In this document: positions 24,827-32,459 of the stretch, one piece after another
Layout: each line of letters starts with the position of its first letter
Numbering within the stretch: the stretch's first letter is position 1
DNA from: Candidatus Daviesbacteria bacterium RIFCSPLOWO2_01_FULL_37_10
Lineage (GTDB): Bacteria > Patescibacteriota > Microgenomatia > Daviesbacterales > UBA10151
Length of the DNA stretch: 34,418 nucleotides
Direction: 5' to 3'
Assembly (NCBI GenBank): GCA_001776865.1
Contig: MFDK01000005.1
Span: 1-34,418, forward strand
Made by a program: the position numbers and the translations under genes
The notes under the pieces: model-generated
What the model was told of the DNA's origin: nothing
Database searches by the model: none
What the model saw: only the letters and a program-made list of their open reading frames with translations

Positions 24827-26092
24827 ATGCATCTTCAAGGATTAAGTAAAATTCTGAAAACAAAAACTTTTTCTCAGTCCAGTCTAACAATTAGCGCAAC
24901 GATATTAAATGGAATTCTTGGAGTGATTTTTTTTATATTACTCGCCCGTATTCTTGGTCCAGAGTCTTTAGGAATTTTTGCCTTTACTATTGCATTTATT
25001 ACATTGGCTGCGGATATCGCGAATTTAGGTACAGATACAGGGATAATCAGGTTTATTGGTAAATATATAAATTCAGGAGAAGATAAGAAATTTCTAAAGC
25101 TTGGTTTAGAGCTAAAGATCCTTGCCTGGGCAGCAGTTTTTTTAATTGGATGGATTCACACTCCATTTATAGCAGTAACTTTTTTTAATAAAGCGGAACT
25201 TATTTTTCCTCTTCGTCTGGCCCTTTTCGGTATAGGAGGGGCTTTACTTTATTCATTTATAACCGCATCACTTCAAGCTTATCAGAAATACTTAGCGTAT
25301 TCTCTTATTATGATAGGTACAAATGGCTTGAGACTTTTACTTGCCATAGTATTTGTTATTTTTTCTGCTATCTCGGTAAAAAATTCTTTGTTAATTTATA
25401 TGGTTGTCCCTTTTTTCGGTTTTTTTGCAGGACTTGTTATTTTACCTAATTTTTTATCTGCTAAAAATGAATGGAGTGTTGCTAAGCTTTTTTTCCATTA
25501 TAATAAATGGATTGCCTCTATTTCAGTTGTATCTGCTATAGGCTTAAGGTTGGATACATTTCTTCTAACAAAATTTCTAACAATTGCTGAAGTTGGGATT
25601 TATTCTGTAGCTGTACAACTCACTTCTTTTATTCCTCAAATATTTTTTGCATTGGCAGCAGTAGCAGCACCTAAACTTGCCAGTTTTGACGAAAAGAATA
25701 AAGTTAGAGCATATTTTTCAAAGCTGCAGCTTTTGACAATTGGTATGGCATTTATCGGGCTTTTGGGAATTCCTTTGGGATTTATTTTAATCCCAATCCT
25801 TTATGGCAGTGAATATTTAGCTAGTGTAATACCGTTTGTAGTTTTACTTTTAGGGCAGATTTTATTTTTACTGTCACTACCATCCCATCAAGCGGTTTAT
25901 TACTATTTTGCTAAACCAAAAATAATATTTCTTACTTCAATTATTGAAGTTTTAGTAATTGCTTTATCAGGTTTAGTATTAATTCCAGAATTGGGTATAG
26001 TGGGAGCCAGTATTTCAATTTTTTTGGGAAGAGTAGTTATTTTTTTAATTCCGGTTATTTGGGTAAGTTTTAACCTATTTTACAAAAAATGA
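24827..26092 (+). CDS. Oligosaccharide flippase (MOP superfamily, Wzx-like)
   Basis: A 421-residue protein with about 12 helices spread evenly. The N-terminus shows the flippase pattern: TFSQSSLTISATILNGILG, then LARILGPESLGIFAF, with GTDTGIIRFIGKY shortly after, as in polysaccharide_synt (PF01943)-type proteins. It would flip polyprenyl-linked glycans from the inner to the outer face. The length is usual for Wzx. The following GT2 gene starts inside its stop codon (ATGA), so flippase and glycosyltransferases are co-translated. This gene links the cytoplasmic GT-A/GT-B enzymes with the outer-face GT-C enzymes. The substrate cannot be read from sequence. Confidence 0.88.
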   Translation: MHLQGLSKILKTKTFSQSSLTISATILNGILGVIFFILLARILGPESLGIFAFTIAFITLAADIANLGTDTGIIRFIGKYINSGEDKKFLKLGLELKILAWAAVFLIGWIHTPFIAVTFFNKAELIFPLRLALFGIGGALLYSFITASLQAYQKYLAYSLIMIGTNGLRLLLAIVFVIFSAISVKNSLLIYMVVPFFGFFAGLVILPNFLSAKNEWSVAKLFFHYNKWIASISVVSAIGLRLDTFLLTKFLTIAEVGIYSVAVQLTSFIPQIFFALAAVAAPKLASFDEKNKVRAYFSKLQLLTIGMAFIGLLGIPLGFILIPILYGSEYLASVIPFVVLLLGQILFLLSLPSHQAVYYYFAKPKIIFLTSIIEVLVIALSGLVLIPELGIVGASISIFLGRVVIFLIPVIWVSFNLFYKK

Positions 26093-26919
26093 AGAAAACG
26101 ATTTGGGCGAACACCATTGTAAAAAATGAAGAACGTTTCATTTGGTTTGCACTGATGTCGGTTATTGACTTTGTAGATAAGATACTAGTTTGGGATACAG
26201 GAAGCACGGATAACACTGTTAAAATAATAAAGGAAATACAAGGCGTAAAAAAGAACAAAATAGAGTTTAAGCAAACAGGTAGTGTTGATAAAAACTCATT
26301 TACAAAAGCACGTCAGAAGATGTTGGAAGAAACCAAAAGCGATTGGTTATTTATTTTAGATGGTGACGAGGTTTGGTGGAAAGATTCAATTAATAAAGTT
26401 ACGGAAACTATCCAGAAAAAAGGGGATGATTTAGATTTAATAGTGACTCCATTCGTTAGTGTTATTGGTGATATCTATCATTTTCAGGATGAAAAGGCAG
26501 GAAGATATAATTTAGCCGGTAAGCGCGGTCATCTTAACATTAGGGCAATTAATAGAAAAATACCAGGATTGTACGTGGATAGACCTTATGGTTCTGAGGG
26601 GTACTTTGATGAAAATGGAAGAAGTATTCAAGATAGGAATAAAGAAAGAATACTTTATTTGGATAAGCTGTATTTGCACCTCAGTAATATAAAAAGGTCT
26701 AATTTAGATTATGGAGACTCTGCGGTTATGCAAAGAAATAGAAAAATTAGACATGAGCTGGGACTTAAATTTGGCAAAAATTTCAAGTATCCTGAAGTTT
26801 TTTATACAGATTTACCAGATATAGTGCCAGATCCTTGGAAAAAGATGTCAACTGTTTTTAAACTGAGAGCTTTACTCGAAACACCGCTTAGAAGTATAAA
26901 AAGAAAGTTTAATGATTAA
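26089..26919 (+). CDS. GT2-family glycosyltransferase
   Basis: A 276-residue GT-A protein. TIVKNEERF (9-17) opens the fold, VWDTGSTDNT (34-43) is the nucleotide-binding turn, and LDGDEVWW (90-97) supplies the DxD metal site, as in WaaE/SunS-like GT2 enzymes. The C-terminal half has no hydrophobic helices, so the enzyme is cytoplasmic or peripheral. It probably adds a sugar to a lipid-linked glycan. It starts at ATGA overlapping the flippase stop and its own end overlaps the methyltransferase start by 8 bp, so the block is tightly coupled. Donor unknown. Confidence 0.88.
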   Translation: MKKTIWANTIVKNEERFIWFALMSVIDFVDKILVWDTGSTDNTVKIIKEIQGVKKNKIEFKQTGSVDKNSFTKARQKMLEETKSDWLFILDGDEVWWKDSINKVTETIQKKGDDLDLIVTPFVSVIGDIYHFQDEKAGRYNLAGKRGHLNIRAINRKIPGLYVDRPYGSEGYFDENGRSIQDRNKERILYLDKLYLHLSNIKRSNLDYGDSAVMQRNRKIRHELGLKFGKNFKYPEVFYTDLPDIVPDPWKKMSTVFKLRALLETPLRSIKRKFND

Positions 26920-27724
26920 AACTTGTATTATTTGCAAAGGAGTATTAATTAAGTTTACAAAGAGCTTTGAGTATGAGATATTCAAGTGTGTAAACTGTGG
27001 TTTTGGAGTTACAGATAAAGCAATTTTACAAAAAGGTTCTTATCATAGGGATGAAACTTATATAGAAGAAGAAAAACTATTCGGAAATATTTTTCAAAAA
27101 AGAGTAAATATTTTAAACAAGTTAGTGAAACCCGGGCGAGTTTTGGAAATTGGTTGCTCTACTGGAATTTTTTTGTGGCAGCTCAAAAGAATTGGCTGGG
27201 ATGTAAAAGGAATTGAGATTTCAAAAGCTTCCGTCGCAGCTGCAAAAGATAAGGGAATTAATGTTATAACCGTACCCTTCGAAAAAGCAAAACTGGATGA
27301 AAAATTTGATTTAGTTATTTTAAATCATACGCTGGAACACTTGAAAGATCCGCTGCAGGTTATGAAAAAACTTTCAGAAATAATTAAAAGTGGCGGATAT
27401 CTTTACATTGATTTGCCTAATTTTGCGAGTCTTTCTTGTAAAATATTAAAAGGGAATTGGTCAATGTTATTACCTGAAGAGCATCTTTGGCATTTTACTC
27501 AAAAATCTTTAAAAGTACTTCTAAATAAAAATGGACTACGAATGGTTTTCGTAGATAAGGCTTCAGGCATTTGGGATTTTGCAGATCCTATTGGTGGAAT
27601 ATTTGATTCGTTTCTTACTTTGAAAAAGAGATTTTTTACTCAAATTGTAACTGCTATTCCTTCTTATATTGTATGGAAGCTTGGACTTGGAAGCGATTTG
27701 ATGGTAATTGCAAAAAAATTATGA
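26912..27724 (+). CDS. Class I SAM-dependent methyltransferase with N-terminal zinc ribbon
   Basis: A 270-residue protein. Cysteine pairs CIIC (5-8) and CVNC (26-29) form a probable zinc ribbon. The Methyltransf_23-type core follows: VLEIGCSTG (77-85), IEISKASVAAAK, FDLVILNHTLEHLKDP and a late SGGYLYIDLPN. This ribbon-plus-methyltransferase plan is common for enzymes acting on sugar nucleotides or glycans, for example C-methyltransferase relatives, though the extra C-terminal domain of those enzymes is missing here. The gene overlaps both neighbours (8 bp upstream, 4 bp downstream). Substrate unknown. Confidence 0.87.
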   Translation: MIKTCIICKGVLIKFTKSFEYEIFKCVNCGFGVTDKAILQKGSYHRDETYIEEEKLFGNIFQKRVNILNKLVKPGRVLEIGCSTGIFLWQLKRIGWDVKGIEISKASVAAAKDKGINVITVPFEKAKLDEKFDLVILNHTLEHLKDPLQVMKKLSEIIKSGGYLYIDLPNFASLSCKILKGNWSMLLPEEHLWHFTQKSLKVLLNKNGLRMVFVDKASGIWDFADPIGGIFDSFLTLKKRFFTQIVTAIPSYIVWKLGLGSDLMVIAKKL

Positions 27725-29076
27725 TATACATATTTTTTCTAATTATAATTTCTGTACATTCATTAATTCTTTCAAACATTCAATTTACAGCCTGGCCTGA
27801 AATGTTTTCTTATCCATATTTATTAAATAACGGGTTTAAGATGTATAAAGATATTGGGTTTCCATACCAGCCTATTTTACCTTTAATACTTGAATTCGTT
27901 TTTAGAATTTTTGGGTTTAAACTCTTAAGTCTACAAATCTTTACATGGTTAATAATACTAATTAATGATTGCCTGATTTTTTTAATCTCTTTGAAATTAA
28001 CAGGAAAAAAGATTCTCTCAGTAATCCCTCTTGCGATATATGTATTAATTCAACCATTAGCTGAAGGAAATATGCTTTGGTTTGATTTGGCAACGACCCC
28101 CTTTATTTTACTTGGAGTCTATTTACTATTAAAACTAAAAAGCACTATAAACTATTTTTTGTTTGGTTTGATGTTTTCAATCGCATTTTTTATAAAACAG
28201 CAAACAGGAATTTTATATCTACTTTTGATAAGTTATCTTATTTTAAGCAAGAACTTTCGTGAGATGTTTTATATTTTAGCTGGAAGTATTTTGCCGGCAA
28301 TTTTCGTTTTATTTTATGTAATCTTTAATGGAATAATTAGTGACTATATTTTTTGGACAATTGAGGTTCCTGTTCTTTGGTATCCAAAATTCCCGGGTTA
28401 TACTGATTTACCATCGATTAAAGAAGCGCTATTCGTCGGCATACTTTTTATTCCAGTAGTTTACTCTGGCTTTAAATTATTAGGGAAGGATACTAATTTT
28501 ACGGTAGTATTTTTTTTATTTACAGGTGCTTTTATTGCTGCATTCCCCAGGTTTGCTTTTTTCAGGTTTCAACCGGCGCTAGCTTTATATGTTGTGCTTT
28601 TAATGTATATTATTCCCGTTTTAAAAATAAGGTTTAGATTAATTTTTTACTCAATCGCTATTCTGGTATTTGGTCTGCTTTTAAAAAATAACCTGCAATT
28701 TTTTTATTTACCGGCAAGGTTTTATGGAGATAGTGAGTATAAAACTTCACAAAATATGGGCAATTTTGTCTCACACGGCCAAACTTTATATTTACTAAAT
28801 GAGCACTCGTTATTTTATATCTTAACAAGTACTATTCCGCCAAAGCCCTGGATAGATAACTATGTTTGGTATATGGAGATTGAAGGAATGCAGACAAAGG
28901 TAATTGATGGTCTAAATAAAAATCCGCCAAAAATAATCTTCAGAAAAAATCCTATTGCGGGTAACTGGTATAATCTAGGCGCTTATGAACCAAAAAAAAT
29001 TGTTGAATATATAGAACAAAATTATCAAAAGACAGCTATTATTGAAAGTGAGATTGAAGTATGGAAAAGAAATTGA
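27721..29076 (+). CDS. GT-C type membrane glycosyltransferase-like protein
   Basis: A 451-residue protein with about 11 helices and a short outer C-terminal tail. The first outer loop holds TAWPEMFSYPYLL (23-35) and MYKDIGFPYQP (41-51), a GT39-like layout in which the loop acid is Glu27 with no paired Asp. KIIFRK and the final EVWKRN lie in the tail domain. The ORF track starts at 27673, but ATG 27721 forms an ATGA overlap with the methyltransferase stop and begins directly with the first helix, so it is preferred. The next gene overlaps its end by 16 bp. Enzyme activity is inferred from fold and context. Confidence 0.7.
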   Translation: MIYIFFLIIISVHSLILSNIQFTAWPEMFSYPYLLNNGFKMYKDIGFPYQPILPLILEFVFRIFGFKLLSLQIFTWLIILINDCLIFLISLKLTGKKILSVIPLAIYVLIQPLAEGNMLWFDLATTPFILLGVYLLLKLKSTINYFLFGLMFSIAFFIKQQTGILYLLLISYLILSKNFREMFYILAGSILPAIFVLFYVIFNGIISDYIFWTIEVPVLWYPKFPGYTDLPSIKEALFVGILFIPVVYSGFKLLGKDTNFTVVFFLFTGAFIAAFPRFAFFRFQPALALYVVLLMYIIPVLKIRFRLIFYSIAILVFGLLLKNNLQFFYLPARFYGDSEYKTSQNMGNFVSHGQTLYLLNEHSLFYILTSTIPPKPWIDNYVWYMEIEGMQTKVIDGLNKNPPKIIFRKNPIAGNWYNLGAYEPKKIVEYIEQNYQKTAIIESEIEVWKRN

Positions 29077-30116
29077 AAATAGCATTTTTTAATTTTACTC
29101 AAACAACAGTTGAACGTGGTGCTGAAGTTTTTGTAAGTGAACTTTCAAAAAGATTTAAAAAAAACCATGTAGTTACTATATTTTCAGATAGCAATAAATT
29201 AATTCCCCGTGTACCTTTTCTTTGGAGATTTTACATTGATTTTCAGGGGATTCAAATACTGCTTTTTACTATTGATCACATAAAAGAAGTTATAAGAGAA
29301 AAATACGACGTTGTTATACCTCTGAATGGAGGATGGCAAGTAGTTTTACTTAAGGTTGTGACATGGTTTTATGGCGGCAAAATGATTATTTCCGGACAAT
29401 CAGGAAAAGGATGGGATGACAGAAATAATGTTCTAATATTTCCTGATTGTTTTGTTTCTCTCTCTACTTCACTAAAAGCTTGGGCGAAAAAAATAAACCC
29501 GTTTATAAAAGTTGAATATATTCCAAACGGGGTTGATTTGACTCGATTTCATCCGGATGGTTCTAAAATAAATATTCGTTTGGAAAAACCAATAATTTTG
29601 TGTGTCGGGGCTTTAACTACTGAAAAAAGAATTGATTTAGTAATTAAAGCCGTTTCTGAATTAGAAAAAGGGAGTTTGTTAGTGGTTGGTGACGGTTCTT
29701 TGAAAGATCAACTTACAGATTTAGGTAAAAATGTTTTAGGGAAGAAATTTTTGCTAACTAAATCTAAATTCAAAGATTTGCCAAAGTATTACAGGGAGGC
29801 TGATTTATTTACTTTACCCTCACCAAGTTACAGGTCATTTGAAATAGTAATTGTTGAAGCGATGGCATCTAATTTGCCAGTAGTGGTTAATGATGATCCA
29901 ATCAGAAAAGAGATTGTCGGGGATGCGGGATTATTTGTTGACCCAAAAGATGAAGGCAAATATGTAAAGGTTTTAGAAGAAGCTTTGAAAAAAAAATGGG
30001 GTGATAAACCGAGAAAACAGGCAGAAAAATTTTCGTGGGATGAAATTGCTAGAAAATACGAAAAATTGTTTGTAGAATTAATTGATTCTAGAAGACGTAA
30101 GTATAGCATTACATAA
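29061..30116 (+). CDS. GT4-family glycosyltransferase
   Basis: A 351-residue GT-B protein: an N-terminal lobe (1-160), YIPNGVDLTRFHP (153-165) at the hinge, ILCVGALTTEKRID (179-192), VVGDGS (208-213), and the C-terminal PSYRSFEIVIVEAMASNLPVVV (255-276). The E-x7-E loop usually reads EGFGxxxxE; here the first Glu falls on Arg258 and the Gly on Glu261, while Glu266 is kept, so the loop is altered. GDAGLFVDP follows normally. It likely adds a sugar on the cytoplasmic side. It overlaps the GT-C-like gene upstream by 16 bp; 27 bp separate it from the next gene. Confidence 0.86.
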   Translation: MEKKLKIAFFNFTQTTVERGAEVFVSELSKRFKKNHVVTIFSDSNKLIPRVPFLWRFYIDFQGIQILLFTIDHIKEVIREKYDVVIPLNGGWQVVLLKVVTWFYGGKMIISGQSGKGWDDRNNVLIFPDCFVSLSTSLKAWAKKINPFIKVEYIPNGVDLTRFHPDGSKINIRLEKPIILCVGALTTEKRIDLVIKAVSELEKGSLLVVGDGSLKDQLTDLGKNVLGKKFLLTKSKFKDLPKYYREADLFTLPSPSYRSFEIVIVEAMASNLPVVVNDDPIRKEIVGDAGLFVDPKDEGKYVKVLEEALKKKWGDKPRKQAEKFSWDEIARKYEKLFVELIDSRRRKYSIT

Positions 30117-30127
30117 TAGTATACTTT

Positions 30128-30136
30128 TGGCATAAT
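30128..30136 (+). promoter_or_regulatory. Extended -10-like box TGGCATAAT before the GT2 gene
   Basis: TGGCATAAT ends 7 nt before ATG 30144. ATTACA (30108-30113) lies 17 nt upstream of the hexamer as a weak -35. A second TATACT is at 30120-30125. This could be an internal promoter in the glycosyltransferase block. Confidence 0.4.
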
Positions 30137-30143
30137 TAAATAT

Positions 30144-31001
30144 ATGAGTAAAGTTTCAGTTATTATACCCACATTTAATGAAGAAAATGTTATTGGAGAT
30201 TGTCTGGAAAGTTTGTCAAACCAAACATATAAAGATATAGAGGTTGTTACTGTGGATGATGGATCAGAAGACCATACAATAGATGTGATAAAAACATATC
30301 TCATATCTCATATCACTTATCACTTATACAAGCAGGCCCATAAAGGATCTGGAATAGCCAGAAATTTAGGGGCTAAAAATGCCAAGGGGGAAATTCTGGT
30401 TTTTGTAGACGCTGATATGACTTTTGACAAAAAATTCATACAGATGCTTATTAAACCGATTATTTCCGGAAAAGCAATTGGAACTTTCAGTAAAGATGAA
30501 TTTGTCTTAAATAATGAGAATGTATGGAGTAAATGCTGGAATATTAACAAAGGTTTGCCTTTATATAGAATGCACCCAAAAAAATATCCAAATGAACAAA
30601 AAGTTTTTAGGGCAATTCTAAAAAAAGAATTTGATAAAACCGGAGGATTTTCCCCAATAGGATATATAGATGATTATACTTTAGCTGAAAAGTTGGGAGT
30701 TAAAGCTGTGGTTGCTCCAAATGCTGTTTTTTATCACAGGAACCCCGAAACCTTAACTGAAGTTTTTAAACAGGCAAGATGGATAGGAAAGTCAGAATAC
30801 AAGAGGAGGAAAATCAAGAATGAACAGGTTATGAGGATTTTATCTCTAATTAGGTATTTATTACCTTTTACTCTAATACACTCATGTATTAGAGTATTGA
30901 AGTACAGGATTCTTAAGTATTTTATTTTTAAAATTGTTTATGATTTAGCAGTAGAAATATCTTTAATTAAATCTTTTTTTGGAGAACAAAAGTATAAATG
31001 A
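30144..31001 (+). CDS. GT2-family glycosyltransferase
   Basis: A 285-residue GT-A enzyme. SVIIPTFNEE (5-14), VDDGSEDHT (37-45) and FVDADMTF (87-94, DxD) are the standard GT2 motifs, and FDKTGGFSPIGYIDDYTLAEK holds the acceptor-side ED-like motif as DD. The C-terminal 60 residues are hydrophobic and basic and may lie along the membrane. Two odd DNA insertions lie in frame: heptamer tandem repeats encoding YLISHITYHLY (52-62), and a 12-bp hairpin encoding the TLIHSCIRV stretch. The reading frame is intact through both. The next gene begins at its stop codon (ATGA). The donor sugar is unknown. Confidence 0.88.
   Translation: MSKVSVIIPTFNEENVIGDCLESLSNQTYKDIEVVTVDDGSEDHTIDVIKTYLISHITYHLYKQAHKGSGIARNLGAKNAKGEILVFVDADMTFDKKFIQMLIKPIISGKAIGTFSKDEFVLNNENVWSKCWNINKGLPLYRMHPKKYPNEQKVFRAILKKEFDKTGGFSPIGYIDDYTLAEKLGVKAVVAPNAVFYHRNPETLTEVFKQARWIGKSEYKRRKIKNEQVMRILSLIRYLLPFTLIHSCIRVLKYRILKYFIFKIVYDLAVEISLIKSFFGEQKYK
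30295..30329 (+). repeat. Heptanucleotide tandem repeat inside the GT2 gene
   Basis: Five 7-nt units: CATATCT, CATATCT, CATATCA, CTTATCA, CTTATAC. They sit between the VDDGS region and the GSGIARNLGA helix, at a loop position, and keep the frame. The drift between units suggests an old expansion. Confidence 0.75.
30869..30896. repeat. Perfect 12-bp inverted repeat inside the GT2 gene
   Basis: TACTCTAATACA and TGTATTAGAGTA are exact reverse complements separated by CTCA. The element lies in the hydrophobic C-terminal part of the GT2 coding region, without a following T-run, so it is not a standard terminator. Confidence 0.8.
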
Positions 31002-32422
31002 TTTGGATAATACTTTTAGCAGCTTTTGTTTTAAGGCTTATTAATATTAATCAAAGCCTTTGGCTTGATGAAGCGATTAACGTTTTATCGTCACAAAATT
31101 TCTCATTTTGGGATATGGTTACAAAGTATCCAGTTGGTGACTTTCATCCGCCAGGATATTTTGCTCTGCTTTGGATTTGGACAAGGATAGGGGGAATCGG
31201 TGAGATTTGGGTTAGACTTCCATCAGTCTTTTTTGGAGTTGTCACAGTATGGCTTGTTTATCTAATCGGGAAAGAAATGTTTAGTAAAAGGGTTGGGATG
31301 TTGGGAGCATTTTTTATGGCAATCGCTCCACTGCATGTATATTATTCTCAAGAAGCAAGGATGTATTCACTAGTAGTCTTTTCAGTAACCCTGTCATTTT
31401 ATTTTTTCTGGCGATTAATAAGCAGGGGAGATAAGGGGAATTTAGGTGATAGGATTGTTTATGGAATGAGTAATGTTTTAGTTTTATATTCTGATTATCT
31501 TATATATCTAATAATTCCGTCACAATTAATTTTTATTTTACTATTTAGAAGAGACACCCTTAAAAGAATATTAATTCCTCTTGTGTTTTCGCTTTCCGTA
31601 ATCATACCTTGGCTATTTATTTTTCAAAAACAGTTAGCCATTGGAACCGCCGCTGCATCGGCTTTACCAGGCTGGGCAAATATTGTAGGGGGAGCTAGTG
31701 CAAAAGAACTACTGCTTATTCCAGTTAAAACTTTTTTCGGAAGGGTAAGCATAGAAAATAATCAAATTTATACTCTAGCTGCAGGGAGCGTTGGGTTTCT
31801 ATATGGGTTATTAATTTTTAAAGGTTTAAAGAAATTAGATAATGCAACAAAACTTCTTCTTTGCTGGATTTCCATACCCGTTTCAGCTGCTTTTTTTATA
31901 TCATTTTTTATTCCGGTTTTATCTTATTTCAGAATGGTTTTTATCCTGCCCCCGGTCTATCTACTTTTAGCAAAAGATGTGAATACTCTACGCTCCCGGG
32001 AGACTCCTTGGAAGCTCGGGACAGGAGTAATTTGTCTGATCAGCTTGATTTCTCTTTATGCCTATTACACAAATCCGAAATTTCAAAGGGAGGATTGGAG
32101 AAGTGCTGTAAAAATGGTGGATGAGCTAGCAATAGAGGACGGGTTAATTGTTTTTGAAAATGATAACCTTCCGGCTCCCTTTATTTACTATTCAAAAAAT
32201 AAATCTCCGGCAATGGGTGGTTTAAATAAAGTTCCAGCTATAAATGAGGATGATATTAAAATTATTCCAAATATAGAAAATATCTATCTTTTCGAATATT
32301 TAGTAGATATTACAGATCCAAAGAGGCTTTTACAAAAAAATATAGTAAGAAGAGAGTATAAAGAAGTTGAAACTTTAAACTTTAACGGAGTTGGATTTGT
32401 GAGGCATTATCGATTAAGATGA
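30998..32422 (+). CDS. GT39-family (PMT-like) membrane glycosyltransferase
   Basis: A 474-residue protein with the clearest GT39 signature in the window: SLWLDEA (20-26) in the first outer loop, GDFHPPGYF (47-55), VRLPSV, and SQEARMYSL. About ten helices are followed by an outer domain of roughly 90 residues. Enzymes of this family transfer mannose or another sugar from polyprenyl phosphate to proteins or lipids outside the membrane. The gene overlaps the GT2 gene by 4 bp (ATGA); GGAG lies 13 nt upstream, too far to be a firm ribosome-binding site. That GT2 partner could supply a polyprenyl-linked donor, but its sequence is not clearly a polyprenyl-phosphate mannosyltransferase. Confidence 0.88.
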   Translation: MIWIILLAAFVLRLININQSLWLDEAINVLSSQNFSFWDMVTKYPVGDFHPPGYFALLWIWTRIGGIGEIWVRLPSVFFGVVTVWLVYLIGKEMFSKRVGMLGAFFMAIAPLHVYYSQEARMYSLVVFSVTLSFYFFWRLISRGDKGNLGDRIVYGMSNVLVLYSDYLIYLIIPSQLIFILLFRRDTLKRILIPLVFSLSVIIPWLFIFQKQLAIGTAAASALPGWANIVGGASAKELLLIPVKTFFGRVSIENNQIYTLAAGSVGFLYGLLIFKGLKKLDNATKLLLCWISIPVSAAFFISFFIPVLSYFRMVFILPPVYLLLAKDVNTLRSRETPWKLGTGVICLISLISLYAYYTNPKFQREDWRSAVKMVDELAIEDGLIVFENDNLPAPFIYYSKNKSPAMGGLNKVPAINEDDIKIIPNIENIYLFEYLVDITDPKRLLQKNIVRREYKEVETLNFNGVGFVRHYRLR

Positions 32423-32430
32423 ATAGAGAT

Positions 32431-32453
32431 ATATTCTCGACTTCGCTCGAATA
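32431..32453. repeat. Degenerate palindromic repeat remnant
   Basis: ATATTCTCGACTTCGCTCGAATA, in the 37-bp gap between the GT39 and GT4 genes, has two TCGA arms around CTTCGC. It resembles the common palindromic intergenic repeat containing TCGAGCGAAGTCGAGA. It may be a fragment of a second dispersed element family. The similarity is from memory and the symmetry is imperfect. Confidence 0.45.
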
Positions 32454-32459
32454 ATAATT

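Noticed and set aside
27673-27720. Sixteen-residue N-terminal extension of the GT-C-like gene
   Set aside because: It overlaps the methyltransferase gene by 52 bp; ATG 27721 gives the usual ATGA overlap and starts at the first helix.
29828-30304. 158-codon minus-strand ORF
   Set aside because: It runs antisense across the end of a clear GT4 gene and the start of a clear GT2 gene.
31993-32002. CTCCCGGGAG palindrome in the GT39 gene
   Set aside because: A single 10-bp palindrome with a weak second half nearby; it could be chance and shows no clear inserted peptide.
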